Shown here: in pieces, positions 26,100 to 34,663 of the stretch
Layout of the letters: each line of letters opens with the position of its first letter
How positions within the stretch are numbered: the first letter of the stretch is position 1
NCBI RefSeq assembly: GCF_029433295.1
Contig: NZ_JAQTHV010000002.1
Location: 434,001-498,000 of the forward strand
Direction of reading: 5' to 3'
Source of the DNA: Bifidobacterium sp. ESL0784
Lineage (GTDB): Bacteria > Actinomycetota > Actinomycetes > Actinomycetales > Bifidobacteriaceae
DNA length: 64,000 bases
Program-made: the position numbers and the translations under genes
The notes under the pieces: generated by a model
Told to the model about the DNA's origin: nothing
What the model saw: only the letters and a program-made list of their open reading frames with translations
Database searches by the model: none

Positions 26100-28079
26100 T
26101 CACGCGGCGACGGCGACATTCGCGTTTCCGTTGTCATTGGCACCAAGACGACGGCGCACAACAATCAGCGTTGCAGTCAGGGCACCGAGGGCCACGACAA
26201 CCAGCAGAGCGAGAATCACGCCCGCGCCACCAGTCAACGGCAGCTGCGAGATCGAGGTCACGTTCTGGACCTTGGCGAAACCGTCGGTGAAGTTTACCGT
26301 GTGGGCAGTGGAAGTGGCGTTAACAAGACCCCAGGTGTCAGCGGTATTGGTGAACGTGTTCACGTCCATATGAGTGGAATCCTGATGTCCAAGGGTCACA
26401 GAGAAGCTAGGCTTGAAGGTGGTGGAATAGCCGCTAGGAGCGGTGACTTCTTCGACCGTGTAAGTGCCTTCGGCAAGACCGTCGACCTTCAGCTGGCCTT
26501 CGTCCGAGGGAGCGCCAGTGGCGGGATCGGGGTCGCCGTTACCCATGTGGAACACGCTGAGCTCAGTGACAGCGGGGGCATCCTGCGTCATGGCCTTCTT
26601 ATAGGAGCCATTGCCGACCTTGTTGAAGTAGATCGCATGGTTTTCGGAGTCGAGGACTTGGAACGTCGCACCGGCCAGACCAGAGCCGCTGAGCTTGGCG
26701 ACCTTCTGCAGATCGAAGTCACGGAAGTAGGCCGAGGACGCGGAGTTGTCCTGACCGCTGATGACCTCGTTGCTGATGGAGCCGTTGGTGCAGTTGGCAG
26801 GAGCCGGAGTGACGTTGCAGTTGACATCAGTGCCGTCAGGATTCGGCGTCGGAGCAGCGTCGGTATCGGGCTGATGGTTGGTGTCGTTCGAGGTATTGAG
26901 CACAGCGCCGTTCAGGAGCGCGCCGCCCTTGGCCTCGTCATTGACCTGCATCGCGAACTTGATAACAATCGCATCCCTGTAAGTCTTGGAGCGGATGGAC
27001 TTGGTGAAATCGAAGACAAGCAACTTGGTGCTGCTGGTGAACGGAGCATCGTACTTGACTTCTTTAATCTCATAATCCGTGGCAGGTACAGGGCTCCCGC
27101 CAATGGTCACGGTTACGTCGTCGGTTCCGGTATAGGTCAGGCCGGCCTGCGAGGTGGCATCGGTCATGTTGAAAATGTAGTGCTTATAACCGGTGGTCAG
27201 CGGAACAGTGCTGGAAAGGACGTAATGCAGCTTGCCGCCGATTGAAGGATCGTTGGTAACGCCGGCACTGGTATCCAATGTCTTGGTAATCTTCGATTCA
27301 TCGGCCTTCATGTTGATCTTGCCAAGCTCGGTGGTGCCCAGCGTATTGAGAACGTAACTGGGCGTAGAGGTGGAAGGATCAGCCTTAGTCGTGATGCCGG
27401 TGCTGACCAACATCGGAATCGAGTTCTTCTGAGCGGTGGTGGACGCCGAGAAGTCGGAAGTGATGTCCTCTACCAGATAGACACCAGGGGTGCCCACGGT
27501 AATCGTAGCCTCAGTAGTGGCAGGATTGGTCGAAGCCACAGGCCCAACGGTAAGGCTTGACCCAGTGAACTTCGCGTTCCAGCCGGAGGTATTGGTCAGA
27601 TTGGTGACGAACTTGCGAAGGTTGCCGTTCCAGGCTTTAGCTTCGGTATTCGAACTCGTATCGTCTCCGCTGCTGCCGTAGCCAAGCCACTTGTTGGCAA
27701 CTTCACCCACCGGGTTGCCAGCAAAACCAGCGGCCTCAGCCGTTGGAAGACTCAACTGAGTTTTAGTGTCAGACAATGCAGTTACAGCGTCGTTTTTCAC
27801 ACCCGCAACAGTGCCGACCGACACAGAAGTCAGTTTGTTTGTGCTCAGATCGGCGGTCGCGTTGTCGTAAGTGCCGATCTGGACCGCGGCAAACTTGTGT
27901 CCGGTTATGCTGTGGTCAGTGCCATTGATGGTAATCGTGCTTTTGGTGTTATCTACCTGAGTACCCATGTCGATGTTGGTCTCGGCAGCGTTCGCTACTC
28001 CGAGAGGTGCCAGTGCGAGAAGGGTGGCGGCGGATACCGCTGCACCTACAAACGCACGAAGACTGACTTTCCTATTCAT
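26100..28079 (-). CDS. Backbone pilin, LPXTG-anchored, fimbrial isopeptide-forming
   Basis: A 659-residue major pilin. Residues 1-31 are a Sec signal peptide ending ANAAE. Then come repeated beta-rich domains of the SpaA/D2 isopeptide-forming type. The E-box is YTVEEVTAPSGY at about residues 540-551. The sorting signal LPLTG is at 613-617, followed by a membrane helix and RRR. A further 15 or so residues (GANDNGNANVAVAA) after the arginines are unusual. A lysine for polymerisation should lie in a pilin motif in the N-terminal half, but I cannot pick it with confidence. The ATG has AAGGAAGG upstream. It lies between the tip protein and the sortase on the same strand. Confidence 0.92.
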   Translation of the reverse strand: MNRKVSLRAFVGAAVSAATLLALAPLGVANAAETNIDMGTQVDNTKSTITINGTDHSITGHKFAAVQIGTYDNATADLSTNKLTSVSVGTVAGVKNDAVTALSDTKTQLSLPTAEAAGFAGNPVGEVANKWLGYGSSGDDTSSNTEAKAWNGNLRKFVTNLTNTSGWNAKFTGSSLTVGPVASTNPATTEATITVGTPGVYLVEDITSDFSASTTAQKNSIPMLVSTGITTKADPSTSTPSYVLNTLGTTELGKINMKADESKITKTLDTSAGVTNDPSIGGKLHYVLSSTVPLTTGYKHYIFNMTDATSQAGLTYTGTDDVTVTIGGSPVPATDYEIKEVKYDAPFTSSTKLLVFDFTKSIRSKTYRDAIVIKFAMQVNDEAKGGALLNGAVLNTSNDTNHQPDTDAAPTPNPDGTDVNCNVTPAPANCTNGSISNEVISGQDNSASSAYFRDFDLQKVAKLSGSGLAGATFQVLDSENHAIYFNKVGNGSYKKAMTQDAPAVTELSVFHMGNGDPDPATGAPSDEGQLKVDGLAEGTYTVEEVTAPSGYSTTFKPSFSVTLGHQDSTHMDVNTFTNTADTWGLVNATSTAHTVNFTDGFAKVQNVTSISQLPLTGGAGVILALLVVVALGALTATLIVVRRRLGANDNGNANVAVAA

Positions 28080-28240
28080 GGAATGCCTTCCTTTTCCTTT
28101 ATTTCCTTTTTTGCATTCGATTGCTCGAATAAAATTGTTCTTTTCGTATGTGCCACGCGACGGTTCGACGAGGCATGAGTTCGTTACTTACCCAGTGTCA
28201 AGTTGTTTACCTCCTTGCATGGGACCGAAATTCACATACG

Positions 28241-31200
28241 TCACTTCGCATGCACCCCCTTATGAACCAAACGGGAATGCGTCTTTCGGAAGACGACATA
28301 AGCTGTGACTGCGATGACCACGGCTGCCAGCGCCAGCAGTAGCGTCCATCGCGAGAACCCACCGGTGAACGGCAATTTGCTGAGAGCCGGCTCCGGAACC
28401 ATGTTGAGGTCTTCCTCAACGGATTGGTTGGTGGAGCTATCGGTGACCTTGACCTTGACAATGCCCTTGCGCATACCTTCAGGCAAAGGAATCTGCCAAT
28501 AGCCTTTGGGCTTGCCACTGGAGGAGTTGTCAATCGTCGTGGTTGACGTTGTATTGTCGGGCCAAGTGACGATAACCGTCGCACCTTCTTCATTGACGCC
28601 TCCGGTCACGGCATTGGCGTCCGCAGGGACGGCAGTGCCGATCACACCCCGCCAATCGGCTGAAACCATACCCGGTTTCGGCGCAAAAACATTGACTTCT
28701 GAGGCCTGGGTGGCAGCGGCGGATTCGGTACCATCTGAAGTCTTCGAAATCGCGCTGAACGTCCACTGGTCACCTTCGGTGCCCACGTTGTCGGCGAACC
28801 AGCTCGGGTCGATGACGCACTGCCAAGTAGTGCTTCCCTGCGGAAGATTATTGATGCTGTAGCTACTCGAAGTGTTACCGATCGAACACGAAACCTTCGA
28901 ATTACCCGTCAGCTCCGTGCCGTTTGGGCTACTGCTCGATGGTTTCACCTTGCCTTTGGCATAGATATGCAACGCAGATCCGCCGTCCGTCGAGGAAACG
29001 GTGCCGGAAATCTTTACCTTGGAGCCCGTGGGCAAAGCCGCCGTATTAGTCGAAGTGTTTAGTACCGTATGTGGCACATCGGAGTTGAGATGGGTACCAT
29101 CCGGCTTCGATATGATTGCATTGAACGTCGGAGCGGCGTCGGGACCTGAATAGAAATCGACTATCGAGATGTCCGACACATGCGAAGAGACTTGCATCTG
29201 GTCAGCAGGATCTACTTCATAGGCATGATAACGGCGCACTCGCTCGCCCTTTTTGGTATTATCAACCTGAGTAGTGTCCTGTATCGCCCAAGTTCCATCC
29301 GCCGCGACTGTCGCCGTGCCCACTTCGGTACCAAGGTTATCATATTGGTCACCGTTATCGTTAGAACCACTCTCATTCTTCTTCATGATTCTATTGGTAA
29401 GAGTCCCGCTTGAATCGGTACGATTGGGAACGTCATAATAAAGGTGCACAATGTCACCGGACACAGCATGATCGCCACGAATCGTCGGCTCGCTGGCATG
29501 CGACCATGCTTTGTTGTCTCCCAATGAAAGTTGTGGATCTGTAGAATCGCTAGGGAAATCTACAAAGTTCTGGCGCTTGGCCGTTGTATCTTCGTTATCA
29601 TCCGAGACCTGAAGAATCGTAGGTGCTTTAGGACGAGCGACGTCGAACTTGTAGAATGCAGTGCCGACGGTCCAACCTGTATCAATCTGCTGTTGAACAG
29701 CTGTTTGATTATTGACGGCCATCGTGTCATCGATGCCGTGGGCTTCAAGGTTAGGATTAGCCAAAGGATCGGTCGCAGTGCAGCTGGAATCGACAACAGG
29801 CCAAGTGACCAGCTTGAAATAACCGTCGAGCTTCTGATCATCCTTGGCTTTTTTAAAGTCAATGCTGCCATCAGATTTCATCGCGGAATTCGCAGTGCCG
29901 GCACCATCTACCATCAAGGTGTTGCCATTGCTGTTAGGAGAATTCAATGCAGTCAGTTGGGTAAAATAAGGCTGATTCCCGATATGATTCCAACTACCAT
30001 TGTTATAAGCATCCATGGTAAATTCCGTACCACCCGTTGGCTGGAAACCAACCAATGGCACATTATTGACTTCCTTGGCAGTAGGTGTGAGGTCTTTGAC
30101 CGGAACCCAGTTTTTCCCGTCCTGCAAACCTATCCACTGGTATTTGAAACCACTGACCTTCGAACAGGGATCGTTTGCGTTTCTTCCGTTGAGCGCCGAA
30201 TCATACCAACGGACAAAGAAAGATTTTGGCGGAGCAATTCCTGGTCCGGTAGAGACGCCGGCACGCGATTCCGAGAATCCGTTATCGGTAGTAAGTCCCC
30301 AGTTCGACTGTCCGCCACCCTGGCCGCCGACATCACTCCAAAGCATGGGCCATTCATCAAACCCAACCCACGATTGAGGAATATTGCAGCCATGATTGTA
30401 TGAACCGTTGTAACAAACGCCCGGGTATGCAGTCTGATCAGCATCCGTAGCTACATTCGAAGCAAACGGCGCTCCGTCACCTGAAGTGAGGTAAGTATTA
30501 ATCGCAGAAGCCTTCTGGCCGCTCCAACTGCCACCAAGGCTGCTACTGACATACGCGTTGAGCCAATTATATGCGCTAGATCCCGAACTATCAGGACTCC
30601 TGTCCGCCGGTCCTACAAGAGCCCAAACGTGCTGTTTCCATACGGCCCCATGAGCATTGGCCCGGTTCCAATAGGTGCTCTGCTCATCGGGAATGTTCAT
30701 ATCCCCTTCAATGGAAACCGTGACGAAATCATAAGGACCCGAGCTCTGCACGGAAAGAATAGTATAATATTCTTGGTTATTTTCAGCCCATTTCGTCGCT
30801 CCGGCTTTTTTGTCGCCTCCGTAAATTGTATTTAGATAACTGACCTTATGAGCATAGTTCGGATAAAGATCTCCGTTACTGCTGACACCACCATCGCCGT
30901 AATCGTATATTATTCTCAGACCAGTATCGCCTCTGGTCGCAACTGTGGGATCGACTTCGCCATGTGCGACACGGACCACGAAATCCATACGCATTTCATC
31001 GCGCAACGTATCGATCTTATTGTTATTAGCCAGAAGCTTATACAACACAGGCTTGCGGGACGCACCGTTGTGCATCGGGTCTACGGACTGCCACTTCCAA
31101 TCGTTGTTGGCTTGCGGCCCGACCCCGCCGCCTCGGACACTCATGCCACTTTGGCTGCTCACCCCAAGGTTATCAGCTGATGCGGGTACTTTCGCTGCGA

Positions 31201-31276
31201 CTATCGCAACTGTAACCGTCAGTACGACGGCAGCTACGAGCCCTATCAGTCGCGTAAGGAGCCTCTGACGCTTCAT
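28241..31276 (-). CDS. Pilus tip/minor subunit, LPXTG-anchored
   Basis: A 1011-residue secreted protein with an N-terminal signal helix (LLTRLIGLVAAVVLTVTVAIV, residues 5-25), a long adhesin-like region and the sorting signal LPFTG at 968-972, followed by a membrane helix and a basic tail. The middle is rich in Asn, Asp, Ser and Trp with no motif I can name. Cys residues near CYNGSYNHGCN (about residue 288-298) could form a disulphide. The last third has Ig-like repeats of about 100 residues. In two-pilin clusters the first, larger LPXTG gene usually encodes the tip adhesin. The ATG has GGGAAG eight bases upstream. Confidence 0.85.
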   Translation of the reverse strand: MKRQRLLTRLIGLVAAVVLTVTVAIVAAKVPASADNLGVSSQSGMSVRGGGVGPQANNDWKWQSVDPMHNGASRKPVLYKLLANNNKIDTLRDEMRMDFVVRVAHGEVDPTVATRGDTGLRIIYDYGDGGVSSNGDLYPNYAHKVSYLNTIYGGDKKAGATKWAENNQEYYTILSVQSSGPYDFVTVSIEGDMNIPDEQSTYWNRANAHGAVWKQHVWALVGPADRSPDSSGSSAYNWLNAYVSSSLGGSWSGQKASAINTYLTSGDGAPFASNVATDADQTAYPGVCYNGSYNHGCNIPQSWVGFDEWPMLWSDVGGQGGGQSNWGLTTDNGFSESRAGVSTGPGIAPPKSFFVRWYDSALNGRNANDPCSKVSGFKYQWIGLQDGKNWVPVKDLTPTAKEVNNVPLVGFQPTGGTEFTMDAYNNGSWNHIGNQPYFTQLTALNSPNSNGNTLMVDGAGTANSAMKSDGSIDFKKAKDDQKLDGYFKLVTWPVVDSSCTATDPLANPNLEAHGIDDTMAVNNQTAVQQQIDTGWTVGTAFYKFDVARPKAPTILQVSDDNEDTTAKRQNFVDFPSDSTDPQLSLGDNKAWSHASEPTIRGDHAVSGDIVHLYYDVPNRTDSSGTLTNRIMKKNESGSNDNGDQYDNLGTEVGTATVAADGTWAIQDTTQVDNTKKGERVRRYHAYEVDPADQMQVSSHVSDISIVDFYSGPDAAPTFNAIISKPDGTHLNSDVPHTVLNTSTNTAALPTGSKVKISGTVSSTDGGSALHIYAKGKVKPSSSSPNGTELTGNSKVSCSIGNTSSSYSINNLPQGSTTWQCVIDPSWFADNVGTEGDQWTFSAISKTSDGTESAAATQASEVNVFAPKPGMVSADWRGVIGTAVPADANAVTGGVNEEGATVIVTWPDNTTSTTTIDNSSSGKPKGYWQIPLPEGMRKGIVKVKVTDSSTNQSVEEDLNMVPEPALSKLPFTGGFSRWTLLLALAAVVIAVTAYVVFRKTHSRLVHKGVHAK

Positions 31277-31702
31277 TCAATCAACTTCCCTAAATATTCT
31301 TTTCATCACAAAGTTGCCGACTTTGTTGAAGTCTGTTACCTTGTCATGGCCTATTTACTAGCGCAATTCTCGAGTTTCTCAATGCCAAAAGAAAACCTTT
31401 GACATCTTTCTTTTCCTGTAATTCGTTTTTTAATAATAGCACTCATAATACAAATCCATTTAGCAACGAATACAACAAATACCCTTTATATTTCAATAAA
31501 AATAAACAGACAAATTTAAAATGTACATTATCTTAATATAATTAAAATTATTCGACATGAAAATTAGCTACAAAAACCAAGGGTCTTACGTCAAAGGGTT
31601 TAAATGAAATGCGACAAAAAAAATTTGTGAAGATTCTGATAAGTTCATATTTTTCGCTTAAGACGAAATACATCAGTTTGCGGGCTATAGGCCAGGCTAT
31701 GT
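31277..31702. promoter_or_regulatory. AT-rich region upstream of the pilus operon
   Basis: About 425 bases of low-GC sequence (strongly AT-rich at 31430-31620) where the pilus promoter should lie on the minus strand. I found no long homopolymer tract of the kind used for phase-variable pili, and no gene. Confidence 0.45.
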
Positions 31703-31813
31703 GGTTCACAATTCAAGTTTGCCCTTGTGGGAGCAAACATTTCGCTATGGTATTTCCGGCGGATTTTAGCGAGCTTTTCTGGTAGTCCTGAACGGTGTGA
31801 GGACGAGATCGAA
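31703..31813 (+). repeat. Left inverted end of the decayed IS
   Basis: Begins GGTTCACAATTCAAGTTTG and is the imperfect inverse of 32402-32514. Confidence 0.65.
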
Positions 31814-32401
31814 GAAAAGGAAACGATGTCCGGCGGTAAGTATGAGGTGGAACAGGCTCCGGCCGCGGAAAAGGGGTTCGGGCCTTTTACAGCGGCGGAG
31901 GAGCCGCTCATGCGCCCACCACCGCTTCCTTCCAGCCGCATACGCCGAATCGCCCTTCGCCGTGGTGCGCTTCATTAACGGTTCCCTTCCACCGCTCGTA
32001 CTACGCATTGAGGCCTTCGTCCAATCTCGCCGCCTTTTCGGTCGCATGCACCCTGAACAGCCGGGATTACAGCTTCCGCAATTCCTTGGCAGCCTGGATC
32101 CTGGGCTGGTGGGTAAGGTTGAGATTCGTGTAGCTGTGAGCGCCCTAGGCAGCGCCACAACCTAGTTCCCAGCCACCCCGCTGCGGGCATGGGGATCACC
32201 ATTCCGACCCGCCGTCATCACCGGCGGCCGTGCCGAAACGATCACCCTGCTCGGCAAAGATATGACCGCCGAGCAACCACGCGAGGACACATCCAGCTCG
32301 CGACGCAGCGTTGCATGACCCTTGTAGTTGAGGGGTACCCGACTGGTCGAGCATTCCAGGCAGCACCAGCGCTGCCGAACCTCCGAGGTCCCGCCGCCAT
32401 G

Positions 32402-32514
32402 CCTCGACCTCGCCCTCACACCGTTCGGACCTACTGGGAAAGCTCGCTTAGAATCCGCCGAGAAATAACACAGCGAAATGCTACTCCCACAAGGTCAAAC
32501 TCGAATCATAAACC
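32402..32514 (-). repeat. Right inverted end of the decayed IS
   Basis: Its minus strand begins GGTTTATGATTCGAGTTTG and matches the left end with scattered substitutions and small indels. Confidence 0.65.
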
Positions 32515-32584
32515 AAATATTCTGACCCATAACTTCAATTTGTGAACATTCCGACCAAACTGAAACAAATCTACACGCGCGGAC

Positions 32585-32624
32585 GGCCCATTCACTGCGT
32601 CCTACGTAGTGAATGGGCCTTTAA
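32585..32624. terminator. Stem-loop beyond the ABC exporter operon
   Basis: GGCCCATTCACT (32585-32596) pairs perfectly with AGTGAATGGGCC (32608-32619). It lies about 65 bases beyond the exporter stop on the minus strand. The T run is better on the plus strand. Confidence 0.6.
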
Positions 32625-32683
32625 AATAGGGCTTAACTCCGCTACCTTTTACCGTTGCAAACCCCTGAATTTATCGACGAATC

Positions 32684-34519
32684 TTACTCGACCAACGTCG
32701 AGAACTGGCTGTTGTAAAGGTCGGCGTAGAAACCGCCCTTCTTCAGCAGTTCGTCATGGGTGCCGCGTTCGATGATGTCGCCGTGGTTCATCACCAGAAT
32801 CATGTCGGCGTCCTTGATGGTGGAGAGACGGTGCGCGATCACGAAGCTCGTGCGGCCCACGGTCAGGTCGTCCATCGCCTTCTGGATCAGTTCCTCCGTA
32901 CGGGTGTCGACCGACGAGGTGGCCTCGTCCAGAATCAGAATCGGTGCGTCCTGCACCATCGCGCGGGCGATCGTCAGCAACTGACGCTGGCCCTGCGAAA
33001 GCGAGGAGTTGTCGTCGAGCACGGTGTCGTAGCCCTGCGGCAGCGAGCGCACGTAGTGGTCAAGGCCGACGGCCTTGCACGCGTCTTCGATCTGCTGGTC
33101 GGTAACGTCCTTCTTGGAATAGGCGACGTTTTCCTTGACAGTGCCGCGGAAAACCCACGTGTCCTGCAGCACCATCGAGAACTGGTCGTGCACATTGGCG
33201 CGCGGAACCGTAGAGGTATCGATGCCATCGATGTACATGGCCCCGCCGTTGATGTCGTAGAAGCGCATCAGGAGGTTGACCATGGTGGACTTGCCGGCAC
33301 CGGTCGGGCCGACGATGGCGACCTTCTGGCCGGCCTTGACGGACGCCGAGAAGTCGTGGATGATCGGCTTGCCAGGCTCGTAGCCGAAGCTGACGTCCTT
33401 GAACTCGACGTCGCCACGCACGCGGGTGGGCTTGCCGGTCTTCGGGTCTCGGCCGAGCAGCGCAGGCTTCTTGGACTCGTCGCTCATCTCGGGCTCCTCG
33501 AGGAAGCCGAAGACGCGCTCGGACGCGGCGGCGCAACGCTGGAGGTTCTGGAAGGCCTGCGCGAACTGCGAAAGCGGCTGGGTGAAGAGGCGAACGTACA
33601 TCATGAAGGCCACGATGACGCCGAATTCGATCTTGCCGTTGATGGCGAGCGCACCGCCGACGATGCAGACCGCCACGAAGCTCAGATTGCCGACCATGTT
33701 CATCATCGGGTTCATCAGGCCCGAAAGGAACTGGCTCTTCCATGCGGAATCATAGAGGTCGTTGTTGTACTTCTCGAAACGACGGATGGAGTCGGCTTCG
33801 CCGTTGTATGCCTTGACGACGATGTGGCCGGAATACATCTCCTCAACGTGACCGTTGACGTCACCGAGCGCGATCTGCTGACGGGCGAAGTACTTCTGCG
33901 AGAAGTGCATGATGGTCATCATGATGACCACGCCCAGAATGGAAATGGCGATGGCGCACAGCGTCATGATGACGTTGTTGTAGAACATCATGATCAGCGA
34001 GCCGATAAAGAGCGTGGTCGAGGTGATCAGCATGCCCAGGGACTGGCCCAGGGTCTGGCCGATGGCGTCGACGTCGTTGGTGATGCGCGAGAGCACGTCG
34101 CCATAGCTGGTGTGGTCGAAGTATTTGAGCGGCAGCTTGTTGATCTTGTCGGAAATCGACTTGCGCAGGTTCTGCGCGATGCGCTGGGTGACGGTGGCCA
34201 TCATCCAGTGCTGCGCGTACCCCAAGATGGCATAGCCGACGTACAGGCCGACCAGAAGCCATGCGATGCGCGTGACCTCACCCATATCGACCGCGCCCAT
34301 CACGGGCTTGCCGTGCACCATGGCGGGCAGGCCCTTGGCGATGGCATTGGTCATGTTCTTCAGTTGGTCCGGCCCGATGATCTGGCAGATGGTGCCGGCG
34401 GCGCCCAAGATGAGCGCGATGATGATGACGGGCAGGTATTTGCGGCAGTAACGCACCAGTTTGAGCATCACTCCGCCGAAATCGGCCGGCTTTTCGACCG
34501 GTCCCCTCATTCTTGGCAT
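32684..34519 (-). CDS. ABC exporter half-transporter (second of pair)
   Basis: A 611-residue fused membrane and ATPase subunit of the MDR type. Six hydrophobic segments occupy residues 20-320. The ATPase follows with Walker A GPTGAGKSTM (about 400), signature LSQGQRQLL (about 510), Walker B ILILDEATSSVD and the switch HRLS. The signature motif here is complete. It is the last gene of a marR-exporter-exporter operon and should form a heterodimer with the 34664-36523 product. Such pairs export drugs, peptides or lipids; the substrate is unknown. The ATG at 34519 starts MPRMRGP. Confidence 0.94.
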   Translation of the reverse strand: MPRMRGPVEKPADFGGVMLKLVRYCRKYLPVIIIALILGAAGTICQIIGPDQLKNMTNAIAKGLPAMVHGKPVMGAVDMGEVTRIAWLLVGLYVGYAILGYAQHWMMATVTQRIAQNLRKSISDKINKLPLKYFDHTSYGDVLSRITNDVDAIGQTLGQSLGMLITSTTLFIGSLIMMFYNNVIMTLCAIAISILGVVIMMTIMHFSQKYFARQQIALGDVNGHVEEMYSGHIVVKAYNGEADSIRRFEKYNNDLYDSAWKSQFLSGLMNPMMNMVGNLSFVAVCIVGGALAINGKIEFGVIVAFMMYVRLFTQPLSQFAQAFQNLQRCAAASERVFGFLEEPEMSDESKKPALLGRDPKTGKPTRVRGDVEFKDVSFGYEPGKPIIHDFSASVKAGQKVAIVGPTGAGKSTMVNLLMRFYDINGGAMYIDGIDTSTVPRANVHDQFSMVLQDTWVFRGTVKENVAYSKKDVTDQQIEDACKAVGLDHYVRSLPQGYDTVLDDNSSLSQGQRQLLTIARAMVQDAPILILDEATSSVDTRTEELIQKAMDDLTVGRTSFVIAHRLSTIKDADMILVMNHGDIIERGTHDELLKKGGFYADLYNSQFSTLVE

Positions 34520-34663
34520 TTGTTGGCTACTTTCCTATAAATCTAACGTTTGTTTGTTTTCATAATCGGTTTGGCTGGCAGGGGGACGACGGAAAGCGAA
34601 CGGTTCACTCCGATATTTATTGGCATATCGTAATTTCGCAACATTTCCGCCGTCCCTTAGTCA

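Larger units (their letters stand above)
31703..32514 (-). mobile_element. Decayed insertion sequence with about 110-bp inverted ends and a broken transposase
   Basis: The left end (31703-31813) and the inverse of the right end (32402-32514) match over about 110 bases. Shared blocks include CTTGTGGGAG, CATTTCGCT, GCGAGCTTT and GAACGGTGTGAGG. Between them the minus strand keeps transposase-like fragments, interrupted by stops and frame changes: a zinc-ribbon piece, RQRWCCLECS, near 32340, and YTNLNLTHQPRIQAAKELRK then RLFRVHATEKAARLDEGLNA at about 32142-31990. The pattern recalls IS1249-type elements of the IS256 family. At about 810 bp it is too short to be intact. No target duplication is evident. 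Confidence 0.62.

Noticed and set aside
31190..31640. Homopolymer switch for phase-variable pili
   Set aside because: No G or C run longer than five was seen in the tip gene start or its upstream region.
31645..32545. Several short open frames
   Set aside because: They lie in the decayed IS and its inverted ends; none is continuous or has a start with a ribosome site.
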